DNA of 64,000 nucleotides from Hypomyces perniciosus (taxonomy: Eukaryota > Ascomycota > Sordariomycetes > Hypocreales > Hypocreaceae): NCBI GenBank assembly GCA_008477525.1, contig SPDT01000009.1:124001-188000 (forward strand), read 5' to 3'. The notes under the pieces were generated by a model that was not told where the DNA came from, ran no database searches, and saw only the letters and a program-made list of their open reading frames with translations. Below, piece after piece: positions 21,799 through 31,134 of the stretch. Within the stretch, counting starts at the first letter, position 1, and every line of letters starts with the position of its first letter. The position numbers were made by a program, and so were the translations under genes.

Positions 21799-22961
21799 TT
21801 ATGGATTAGATATGCAGTACACTAGCTTTTTTCCCCCAGCCAAACCCTTTCGTACCCTATCAACTCCATCAGACACAGCTGCGAGCCCGCCTCCACATAT
21901 CTCAGTTGGATGAGCGCTTATCATCCGTTCATCCAACAGTCTTTGAGCAATCGGCCTCCATGTCTGGTGGTAGAAGGCCTTGTGTTTCGGTTTGGCGTCA
22001 CGATTGTAAGGCTTCTTCCAATGAATCGGCTCTCCCATCATCGTGAAGCAGATGATCCAGTCTGGTCGAATATCCTGCCTGGTGTGACCTCGGATGGGAA
22101 ATTGGTCTAACCCCACATACTTGCCTCCTTTGTCGCCAATGGCAGCATAACAGATCTTCATGCTCTCACTGTCTGTGATACAGTCCAGTGCAAGAGTCAG
22201 TCCATTCCCTGTGAATTCTCTGATGTCTGCCCCACAGGATGGGGAATGGTAGTCCCAGACTGCGAATGCCCCCAGGTTCTTGACTCGAGAGAAGCTCCTT
22301 GGAGAGCAAGTGGCAATGGGCCTCATGCCCGAACTAAAAACAAGACTGTTAGCCAGCATTCGAACAAGCAGATCATGAACGCTTACTGTTTCAAGGCCTG
22401 GATGGCCAGAGAGCCTGTAGCTGTCCCTCCGCCGTAGATAAGAACATATTGCCCAGGTTGCGGCTCAGCAGAGAATGGCAATGGGACCTTCAAGAAATGG
22501 TAGAGTGAGAGACCAATCGTGAGTAAGCCAACTCCAAGTGTTGCGCCCTCTTCAAACGCCATACCGGAAGGCATCTTGTAGGTGAGTCCTTCTGGCACGA
22601 TCATGAACTCGGCGAATGCGCCCTCGCTCGCGCCACAGACGTGGTCACCGGGACGCAAGTCGCTTGTGACCCCACTGCCAATGGCTACGACTTTGCCAGC
22701 AAAGTCACATCCCCACGTCGAGCCGACAGAGGGTGACATGTCAAGCACTTTCCAGTCGTGAGGGTTGATGCCGACACAGATAACCTGAACGAGAACCTCA
22801 CCGGCGCATGGACTGGGAACGGGATCATCGTTTACGAGCTGCACACTGCCAGTGCCTCGCACCTTGATCGTGCTCTGCGTTGCTTGGGGCATAGTCATAT
22901 TTGTTTGCTTTGGCCTTTTTACCTCACTGGAAGAAGATGTGAAAGCAGTGAGAGGGAACAA
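21799..22961 (-). CDS. Trans-acting enoyl reductase / zinc-type alcohol dehydrogenase-like protein (LovC-like MDR)
   Basis: Exons are 22961-22387 and 22333-21799. The 53-bp intron (GTAAGC..GCTAAC..TTTTTAG) joins ALKH with SGMRPIATCSPRSF, giving 369 residues. Medium-chain reductase landmarks are GINPHDWKVLD, GCDFAGKVVAIGSGV, PGDHVCG, the nucleotide-binding YGGGTATGSLAIQ and LDCITDSESM. Structural zinc cysteines are absent, as in LovC-type enoyl reductases that act in trans on a highly reducing PKS whose own ER is inactive. NADPH-dependent enoyl reduction is inferred from the family. The N-terminal 21-23 residues before MTMPQATQS may be untranslated, since the start at 22898 or 22892 better fits family length. 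Its only PKS neighbour is the relic at 14720-15660. Confidence 0.8.
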
Positions 22962-23249
22962 ACAACAGAAACTTCAGTGAAATTTGTGTTTACTATATGT
23001 ACTCCGTAAGGAGTAAAACCATTCACATCTATGAGTTAGTTAGCTAGCTATACCATAAAACCCTGGAAAATTCGATCATGTCATCGGGCTGTACGGTTAT
23101 GTTCCATGGAAGGATCCATTTTTAACTCTTGAACAATACTACATACGTATAAATTAAAGGAATGATAACGTAATAGATTTGCTGTTCCACTCGAGTCACT
23201 GCAGTTTGGTAAGGCTTATAAATTAACAAAGGATCAGACCGCATAACCC

Positions 23250-23274
23250 GGGGGGGGGGGGGGGGGGGGGGGGG
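23250..23274 (+). repeat. G25 homopolymer
   Basis: A run of 25 G follows CCC, about 290 bp upstream of the enoyl reductase start. Such runs are unstable and error-prone in assemblies. Confidence 0.8.
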
Positions 23275-23509
23275 TCGTGGAGAAACTAAGCATGTACGAG
23301 CATGGAGTAGCATTATTAATAGAGTACATGCTAAAACTTGGTCACACCCCTATTAGCCTATTTAGGAAAGCACTCTGTCAAGCTACAGACGGATGGCGGC
23401 GGGCTTGGCATATCTCAAGTACAAGGTGCGCCCATAACGTCTGGAGGCCCTCTCTATTGCACCATTCGCAATTTCATATAAATTATAGTATCGTTCAGCA
23501 CAGTTCTCG

Positions 23510-23825
23510 CTCACAATGAGGCCCTTAAGGATCGCCCTGAAGGCCTTGTCGCCCTCTTCGTCGGCGGGACACGTAGCATCGGCCTCGCCACGCTCAGATC
23601 CATAAACGCCAGGCTTAAGGCCCTCGCCTATACGTCGTCGGCAGGTCCGAGAGGCAATTCTCCCCTATCCTTCTGGAGTTGCAGGCCATTAATCCTGCAG
23701 CCTTAATTGCTTTTATCGAGGCCGACGTTTCACTGGTACGCAATGCCGATTTGGTCTCCGAGCTGTTGTCGAGGTGGGAAAGCCACCTTGACCTGCTTTA
23801 CATGAGTCACCGAGGACCCTTGTAA
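23510..23825 (+). pseudogene. Short-chain dehydrogenase (SDR) N-terminal relic
   Basis: Frame one reads NEALKDRPEGLVALFVGGTR then SIGLATLRSI, containing the Rossmann nucleotide-binding GGT..IG motif. After a frameshift near 23640 the next frame reads RSERQFSPILLELQAINPAA and IEADVSLVRNADLVSELL, then stops at TAA (23823-23825). This is the first half of a fungal SDR of the kind often found in secondary-metabolite clusters. No ATG, YxxxK active site or C-terminal half is present. Its position beside the enoyl reductase suggests a dismantled cluster. Confidence 0.65.
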
Positions 23826-24300
23826 TCTCCCGTATTCCGGCTAGCAGACTTTTCCAAATAATATCCGCGTTATCCGACAACCTGGTCCTCTTTCCAGCCA
23901 GTTAAATGCATCTCCCCTGTCAAGCAGCTAACAGCCCGCAGCCTAGGGCGGGCGGTATTCTTACAATATCGATTACTACAACCTCTCTGTTGACGATAAA
24001 CATAGTATTGCCTTCGTGATTGCCATCTTTTGTTACATGGAATTCAGAGTAATATAAAAGCCTGGGGGCTGGTGAGGTGAGACCACGTTATATTTAAGCT
24101 CCATGTATCTACATTGAAATCGATAAAAAAGATTTAATTGTGTTTCGTCCACATTGAGTCGATCACAATGCTCTCTACCACTCTCCTTTTAATTCCAAGT
24201 ACTCTTGACCCTTGGCTACGGCCAGGATACCACTGGATTGCTTTACTTCTCTTCGGTCTTCCTATCTTGACTTACTTGCAATCTCGCGCCCAATACTTTC
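23826..24300. other. Intergenic, possibly transposon-derived
   Basis: No motif was recognised. A frame at 24168-24305 looks hydrophobic but runs into the tRNA-headed repeat and is not supported as a gene. Confidence 0.35.
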
Positions 24301-24700
24301 CAGCGCAGCCGTCAAGTCAATCGAAATTGACAATTTTAGCAATCAATCAGTCAATTTGATGCTATTCGCAACAGTCAATCAGTCAATTTTGAAATTCATG
24401 AAAATTGATAAAATTGTTAAGTATAGAGTAGGAATTTTTCCTTCGGATAATAGTTATTCCGGGTTAAAATAATTAATAAAAAATCCCTTTATTCCTTATT
24501 CGGAAATAAGGAACAAAGGGAGGAAGCTTATAGTAGGAATCGAACCCACAATCTATTGGGCTAAGCCTAATTATCACAATATTAGACCATATTAGCACTA
24601 GTTACTCTTACTTCTTTTTTAGGGGGTATAAGGCATTGAACGCTTAGATTTTAATTCTATAGCGCGTTTCTACCTATATCGCAATCGCGCCAGCTTTGCA
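24301..24700 (-). repeat. tRNA-headed repeat (SINE-like), copy 2
   Basis: Reverse orientation relative to copy 1. The tRNA-like module is 24526-24596: GCTAATA pairs with TATAAGC, the A-box-like part is TGGTCTAATATTG and the B box is GGTTCGATTCC, which is canonical. It is followed by the TTTGTTCCTTATT block, the ACTTAACAATTTTATCAATTTTC block and two ATTGACTGATTG motifs, and ends with ACTTGACGGCTGCGCTG (its complement starts at 24301). The leader block GAAACGCGCTAT and TTATACCCCC lies at 24600-24680. No target duplication was found. Confidence 0.6.
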
Positions 24701-24873
24701 TCAACAACATTATCAACGCACTATCAAACACTCCTATGTTATGCATCAATAACGACCTCTTCCAATGAAGACAACGGTTTTTGGGACATCTCGACCTCGA
24801 GGCATCATTTCCCAACTCGCAGCTCCTTCAGAAATGATGCCGTTATCTCGATATTACTTGGACCCACTTAGCG

Positions 24874-25005
24874 CAGCGCAGCCGTTTCAAGTCAATCAAG
24901 TAAAAAGTAAAAAAAGAACCATTCTTATAGGCTCGCCTATTTTTTGACCAATAAGATGGCTTTTTTTACTTTTTATTTGATTGACTTGATGAACCGGCTG
25001 CGCTG
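24874..25005. mobile_element. hAT-type MITE (132 bp) with 8-bp target duplication
   Basis: It starts CAGCGCAGCCGTTTCAAGTC and ends with the complement of CAGCGCAGCCGGTTCATCAA. The inverted arms extend about 43 bp (CAAGTCAATCAA..TAAAAAGTAAAAAAA), so the element is almost entirely a hairpin with a roughly 45-bp centre and no coding capacity. It is flanked by ACTTAGCG at 24866-24873 and 25006-25013. An 8-bp duplication and CAG-starting ends are hallmarks of the hAT superfamily. Confidence 0.8.
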
Positions 25006-25013
25006 ACTTAGCG

Positions 25014-25573
25014 TAGAGGCATGTACCTCCTTAACCGTTAGCAGTCAGATATAGCATATACTTTACCCTATTAAGCATATGTGGGTTTAGATAAAGAGAT
25101 AGATAGTAAAAAATTGTCTATATAAGGCTATCTAGAAGGCCTAGGAAGCTAAAGATTTCCTTTTATAGTTAATGCATTTAATGCAAAAGAGGTTGGCTGC
25201 TGTTAGTGCTGTATAAGGTGGTTATGTATCCTTTCAAAGTGTCAGAGACACAGGCACAAGGAGGAGAGTGGAGGAGTCTGGGAAGGATCCGAGCCACAGC
25301 GTAGCTGGAGCTTAACAGTTAAGGAGCAGGTAGGTGACTGTATTGATCTCTGACCTTCCTTCTATCCTAGGGGAAGTGTCTTCCTTTATATATTCATTCC
25401 TAGTCACATGATCCAGACTTAGGAGCCGGGGCCCCGGATGATATTGTCCTTTTACCCCTTTGGGCTCCTGACACAAAGTGACTTTCTCTACTAGTTAATC
25501 GCAACCTACTGGGGCTATAATATATAAACCTAGCAAGTTTTTTCATGCCACTATTTAATCCTTGTATACAAAG
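25014..25573. other. Repeat-derived intergenic DNA
   Basis: No gene recognised. The 5-bp copy CGTAG bordering the solo LTR begins at 25574. Confidence 0.4.
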
Positions 25574-25578
25574 CGTAG

Positions 25579-25800
25579 TGTGATGGGCGTGGCCTAAGAT
25601 GATGATCAACAATAAGCTAAGGAGCGGAAGAAAGGAAAGAGACTATCTAGCTATATATATGCTATTTAGTGGTGCGGTCGCAGCAGGGCTGCGGCGTGTG
25701 TGTGAGCGGTTCTAGGGCTTGCTTAATAAGTGGGCCCTAGGTCCGGGGTTCCGGGCTTGGCCTAGCCGAGGTCCTTTCTAATTGGGTTCAACCCGTGACA
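25579..25800 (-). mobile_element. Solo LTR, family LTR2, with target duplication CGTAG
   Basis: Read on the minus strand, this 222-bp element begins TGTCACGGGTTGAACCC and ends GCCCATCACA. CGTAG flanks it at 25574-25578 and 25801-25805. It matches the LTR at 42721-42969 that precedes a gypsy-type gag. It is the product of LTR-LTR recombination removing a full element. Confidence 0.85.
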
Positions 25801-25844
25801 CGTAGTATGTATATTCTAAAGCCATAACAGTGATATATCCATTA

Positions 25845-25907
25845 TCCCGAATGTCCCGAATACTCCGAATACTCCGAATACTCCGAATACTCCGAATACC
25901 CCGAATA
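25845..25907 (+). repeat. 9-bp minisatellite (CCGAATACT)n
   Basis: About six tandem CCGAATACT units with slight variation (CCCGAATGT at the start, CCCGAATAT at the end). Confidence 0.8.
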
Positions 25908-26713
25908 TCTAGATTGGTATTTAGATTATCCAAGGTATCCGAGGTATCCGAGTATCACGGTATGTAAGGGCAGGTTAGGGGATAGATGTCTGTTGTTCTG
26001 TGAAGAGGGAAAGGATCACGGAGCTATAGCGTTATGGACTAAATACAGGTATGGCCCTACTGCACGTGATCACATGACAGCTAAAATATACCTTTTAAGA
26101 AGTACTTTTACTACAGTACTTTAACCTGGAACTTTTAGTCTGCATTAAGACTAATGCCTTAAACTACACGATAGCTAGGATCTTATTCCAGGTAAATATA
26201 AAGGAAAAATAGTATTTAATAGCCTTTTAATCCTATAAATTTAATAAAGCAAAGTTAAACTATAATATACTATATTATAAAAAGCTACTCCTTTACACTT
26301 AGCGATTTTAAATTTAAAATAATTAATCTTTTATTTAATTAATTTATTATTATATATAAAGGCTCCTCTTTTTGCTTAATAAAGTTAATATAATTTAGTT
26401 TTCTTTTTTTAAAGTAACTGTAAGCGATTTACAGTTATAGGTATAATAAAATTGCCTATTACTTTATTCTTTATTAATATATATAGCTAATATGCTTTAA
26501 CTATTATCTTTAATTTAAAATATAGTAAATCTTTATTATTACTTTTATTATTTAATATTTTAAAAAATATAATTTATTAGTTATTACTTTATAGCCTTTT
26601 TATAAATAATATTAATTTTTTATAATTTTTTATATATAGGTTTTATAATTAATTAAGGTTCTTTAAAGTAAATACTACTTTCTTTTATTATAAATAGTTC
26701 TTTTATAGGTAAT
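25908..26713. other. Very AT-rich block
   Basis: 26100-26710 is extremely AT-rich with TTTAATAA-like words and few CpG, typical of heavily RIP-mutated repeat DNA. No coding signal. Confidence 0.6.
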
Positions 26714-27120
26714 TGTCACGACCCGACCATGTCGAAGACCAGGTCACGAGGACACGGGAGAACATCGGTTGCACCGACCAATCATCAGGAAGTGATCACC
26801 GCGCTAAGTGTGATCACTCAAACGCTCACTACACCAAGAAGTGTGATCACCTACTCGATCACCGTGCCATCGCAGTGATCGCAGCGACGCTCACTGAGAC
26901 ATCAGTGATCACATATAGATTTCCTTTGTATATATACGACTGGCTTGTCACTCATTTAGTATAGTTACTTAGACAGTCGTTAACAATTGCATTCACCAGA
27001 ACCGCCTGTTCTACAGAATCGTGACTACGTTACCCTGCTCAGTATTCATCCCTGACCTCTCTGTCAACATAAACCCACGAGCCTCGGTTTATCCCTTGAG
27101 AATCAACCCGGATCGTCACA
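26714..27120 (+). mobile_element. Solo LTR, family LTR1 (copy B)
   Basis: A 407-bp copy running TGTCACGACC..GGATCGTCACA. It has about 30 bp more than copy A in the U3 region, from extra GTGATCAC palindromes. Flanks are GTAAT and GTAAC, a near match differing by one C/T. It abuts the inverted, truncated copy C. Confidence 0.85.
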
Positions 27121-27421
27121 GTAACGTAGTCACGATTCTGTAGAACTGGTGGGTTCTGGTGAATGCAATTGTTAACGACTGTCTAAGTAACTATACTAAA
27201 TGAGTGACAAGCCAGTCGTATATATACAAAGGAGATACATAAGGAGTGTATATGGATCACTATGTTCACGGTGATCGTGGTGATCCTGGATCACAGTCGC
27301 GAGAGTGATCCTCTCCGTTGGATCACTTATTGGGTCGTGATCCAACCGCTGATTGGTTGTCCGTTCCGTAGTTGATCCGCTCGTCACGGGACCTGGTCTT
27401 CAACCTGGTCGGGTCGTGACA
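27121..27421 (-). mobile_element. Truncated LTR1 (copy C), tail-to-tail with copy B
   Basis: Starting at GTAACGTAGTCACGATTC and ending GGGTCGTGACA, this is LTR1 in reverse orientation, lacking the last 100 bp or so. Its intact end adjoins the reverse transcriptase start of the gypsy relic. Confidence 0.8.
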
Positions 27422-30400
27422 AGTGCACCGTGCCCTAGATTCTCTGATAAAACCTTTAGCTAGGTTATTATCCAACCACTTTCTGGCGACTTAGAGCTCG
27501 CTTAGTAACAGTAGGCGGTTCTTTTAGTATAGTAGTTCCTTTCCTGGCAGTAGTTTAATCTTATAGTCCTATAACCTCCTGGGGGGTAGTTTATCCGCTA
27601 GTTATAGGAGGAAGCCGATTATCTTATCTTGCAACTATTTAGGGAGCTTATATTAAATATCTTCCTCTATCAGCTCTAGCTTAGTTTCTATGAATTTAGT
27701 GATATCAGACTCTGATATGCCTCGGAGGTACTCTTTATTATAGCAGTGCGCAAGGAAGTCATAGAACGCTATAGGAAATATTACATATACTGCTAGGAAG
27801 CTGCCTTATCCGTTTAGTATTTTTGCAAAGGTGTCTTCACTAAGTTCCAGGAGACAGTAGGCGTTATATTCCCGTCTATCTATAGTCACTGCTAGGTCTG
27901 CCTAGGTTAACTTTATATACTGGATAGATAGGTCTTTACAGAACTAGAGACAAGATATTGCAGTTATTCGGATATCGGTTAGGTTAGGCCGTTTAATTAA
28001 TATCGCTACCATAGGCACGTTAGGTACCGGTAAGCTTAACTCAGGGAGTTATGCTAGGGTAGGCTGGCGCGACTGTCGGCGGCTACCGGCTATAGGCGTA
28101 ATTAGGACTGGTTTCGAGGGTCTGTTTAGTATTATTTATGCTTAGGTCTCTGGTCCTTCATTGTTGTTAGGTCGGTATATGCAGTAATGATTCTATCCAG
28201 GTATAAGTGTGAGGTTAATATATAGATCTCTCTCTCCCTGTTAAGGCGTCGTTTCCTCCAGGATATCTTTAATATAGGCTTAGAACCTAACCTTTTTCCT
28301 GACCTTTCCTTTACTGCAGGTATTCCCGCCAGCAATATAGAGTAATGACTTTAAGGGTTTTTCTAGAATAGCTATATTGTGTGGAATAGTTGCAGGAGCT
28401 GGGATTGTCAGTGCAGTGCAAACTCGGGGATAACAGTTTATTAAGCAGTACCAGGAGTTAAAGGTAACTGTTAGCGTAGGCTAGTTAATGTAAGAATTAT
28501 ATTATTATAACTACAGTATCCCGAGAATTAGGGGATTTTAGTCTAAAAGGTTGGTGATAAAGAATACGCAGAGTTCCTGTGTTCTCCTATCCCAATATCG
28601 AGGATAACATAGTCGGTAAGCTAGGCTGCTGCTTTTCCGTCGGCTAAGATAAGGCTTCTTGGTCAGGGTAGTGGTACTATAGGGATCTAGGACTTCTAGA
28701 GGAACTGCCGGTCTACGAAGCCTCGTGCCAAGCAGCCACTATTAATAAGGGATTGCACGGTTATCAATAAATGCGCGAGGAATATTATAGTGTATATAAG
28801 TAGTGATTTGCTATCTATAGCGTTGAGAATTAATAGCGTGTTATTGTTGATGATCTGCTGTACCTATAGAGGCATCAGGCTTGTTGGCCACTCTGGTTTT
28901 ATTCCGTTACGCTTCCTAACGCGACGTTGTCGGGAAGCTACTCTTTTAGCTGTTTGCTTATATCTGGGATTAAGTCTTTATAGGTAAGCGCGTTACTGGA
29001 AGTGACTGACCCTTTAACGAAACCAGTCTCGTTAAGGTGGCGAAGGAATAGGTTTCCGTGGTGTATCGGGCTGTTCCCTTAGGCTGGGAAATACTGGTAT
29101 TGCTGGGATTAGGGAACCAGGGATGCATTTCCCCGTAGTGCTGACGCGCCTTATCCCAGGCTTAGGGCGTATCCTTTACCCTGAGGTGTTAGGTTGTTAT
29201 TGCCTCTGTATATTGTCTGCTCTGGGAACCTATTGCCGCGTCCCTATAGCATTCCCTGTCCCTGGGGGACCTAAGATCTCACAGTATTAGCTTTCTGTTT
29301 TTCCATGCAGTTGCTGACTGTGTGCTGGCCGCCACAGTAGTAGCAGAGGTTATGGAGTCGTCGGTACTCCTTGCGTTGCAGGGCGGTTAAGGTGGCGTCC
29401 AGTTGCATAGGGTTACCTGTTTCCTCGAACTTCGGAGCGCTCGGTTGGCTCTGGAGCGGGGGCTGTTAGGGCATATAGTGGTTACTTGGCTTCTTGAGTT
29501 CCCGTTCGCCTCGAAGCTTGGCGTAGTGGGCTTGTTCCTTAAGGTCGTTATAGACTCTCTGGCCAAAGACTCTCTATACAGGCCAGTCGTCCCTGCTCGT
29601 GGGTTTGTCGCTGCGGTCGGTAAAGGCCGCGGCCATTTCCTTGGATACCTTAAGGCAGAGGGCGTTGACCTTCTGGGTATTGGTCTTGCCTGCTTAAACT
29701 TCCAGCTTATGGAATTCGGTAATGAAGTTCTGAAATGGCTTATTCGCCATATAGTAGGTATTAAATTCCTAGGCGGCAGACCAGGAAAGGTTAAAAGTCT
29801 TATACTGCAAGTCCAGGAACTTAATGAAAGTCTCGCTACTCTCCTATTCCTATAACATGCCGTTGTCCTTATGCATTATAATATAGTCGAGGGCTTCTCG
29901 GACCAGGTTATAGGTATCGCTATCCAGTTAACTACCAATATAGAGGATGCGCTTATAGGGAGTATTGAAGTACTCAGCGTCGATTGTAACATTACGCAGT
30001 ATAGTGGAACGCTAATTCACATACTTCTGCTGGCGGATTTTCGTATCTTTATCTTTAGCATCGAATTTATCCTTAGGGTTATCGGTCTAGCGTCTTGGGT
30101 TGCTGCTGCCCTTAGCTCCGATAAGCTTGTCAATTATATCACTTTAACTCTAAGCCTCTCTCTGGGCGAGCTTCAGGCTCTCAACGACAGCGGCTTTCTC
30201 GGACTCCTTCTAATCTAGGGCTACATTAAAGTTATATTCCTAGGTCTCAAAATAGCTGATAACAACTTCAAGCAACTGTTTAAGCTCTGGCTTCCAGAGC
30301 CATGGGGTCAAATCATAGTCGTCAGTGCACGTGTCTAGGATAGTGCAGAAATGGGGCTGATTGCCGAAATGATTAGCAAGTCTCGCCTTCCAATCAGGGT

Positions 30401-30832
30401 TTCCCTCCATATTTGCTTCGGTATTCTGGGGTCAGACACAGGCTAAGGAATCATGCTAGGGTGCTGTGGCTGCAGGGCTGCGGGTTTGTGGAGGTCTTGT
30501 CGCGGTCGGGATTAGTGAAATTCTAGTGCAACGTAGGGCTTTTTGCTTTGCTTAGTGGTATCGTGATTGGGCCATCAGCGGCTTCTTGTAATCTTCCTGA
30601 TCTCTCTGGGCAGGGTCGAGGGCTAGGGATAACGGCGCAATCGTTGTAGGAAGGCACAAACTATCACGGCACGAGGTCTAGGGATCAACATAGTAACGAT
30701 GTTTTGCCTTGAAGAGGCAGGAAACTATCGTGGGCTGGGGCCCAGGGTCTAGTCTATGGTCCTCACGTGAGTCCTCACGTGAGGTTGAGCCTGGGCCGAG
30801 GTTAAGCCGGGGGTAGGCTCAGTGCCGTGACA
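27422..30832 (-). mobile_element. Truncated, RIP-decayed Ty3/gypsy retrotransposon (LTR3 family)
   Basis: On the minus strand the order is 5' LTR (30832-30662), gag, a CCHC zinc knuckle (near 29340-29300; YYCGGQHTVSNC), a presumed protease region, then the start of reverse transcriptase near 27600-27425. The RT start reads LPPRR..DYKIKLLPGKELLY, then ALNV-like ARKWLDNNLAKGFIRESRAR, matching the usual gypsy RT start. The element then ends abruptly at the LTR1 copy. RT core, RNase H, integrase and 3' LTR are absent. Internal TAG codons at expected CAG or TGG positions are frequent. No target duplication is assessable. Confidence 0.7.
30662..30832 (-). repeat. LTR3, 5' LTR of the truncated gypsy element
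   Basis: A 171-bp LTR with TGTCACGGCAC at its start (minus strand) and GTGCCGTGATA at its end, nearly identical to the solo copy at 56622-56792. It contains two adjacent CTCACGTGAG palindromes (CACGTG E-boxes). Confidence 0.8.
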
Positions 30833-31134
30833 TTAAGGGAGTATAAGGTTATAGTAAATCGGCACTTAAAAGGTAGGGTACCTATAGATATAGGAGGGAA
30901 GCTTGTCCCAGCTAATTTAAAATACTATAGAAACCAAGTGTGGGCAGTCAGAGCAGCACTTAAAGGGAGGGCAAAATAATCGAGCGGGAATGAATAGGGG
31001 GTTAGAAAGCACCAGGCTACCCTCAAGCATCCAGGGTCATTCCTTTCAAATTTGTTTACCAGGTATTGCTAGCAGTAAGCTGGCCACAGAACTTTGACCC
31101 GCGAACCTACTCAAGTAAAAGGTTACTGATAGTA
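30833..31134. other. Junction DNA with a LINE 5'-end scrap
   Basis: 30873-30905 matches the 5' end of the LINE at 18216-18253. The rest is unassigned. This short stretch separates LTR3 from the right arm of the inverted duplication. Confidence 0.5.

Noticed and set aside
24138..24472. Hydrophobic ORFs near 24.2-24.4 kb
   Set aside because: They run into the tRNA-headed repeat and have no start context or homology signal.
24301..25005. One 705-bp hAT element bounded by CAGCGCAGCCG at 24301 and its complement at 25005
   Set aside because: The flanking 8-mers differ (ATACTTTC and ACTTAGCG), while the inner pair 24874-25005 has an exact 8-bp duplication.
25845..25907. CRISPR-like array
   Set aside because: The units are 9 bp and contiguous without spacers, and the genome is eukaryotic; it is a minisatellite.
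29403..30218. Two plus-strand ORFs (150 and 115 codons)
   Set aside because: They are antisense to the gag of the minus-strand gypsy element, whose zinc knuckle and RT start are recognisable on the other strand.
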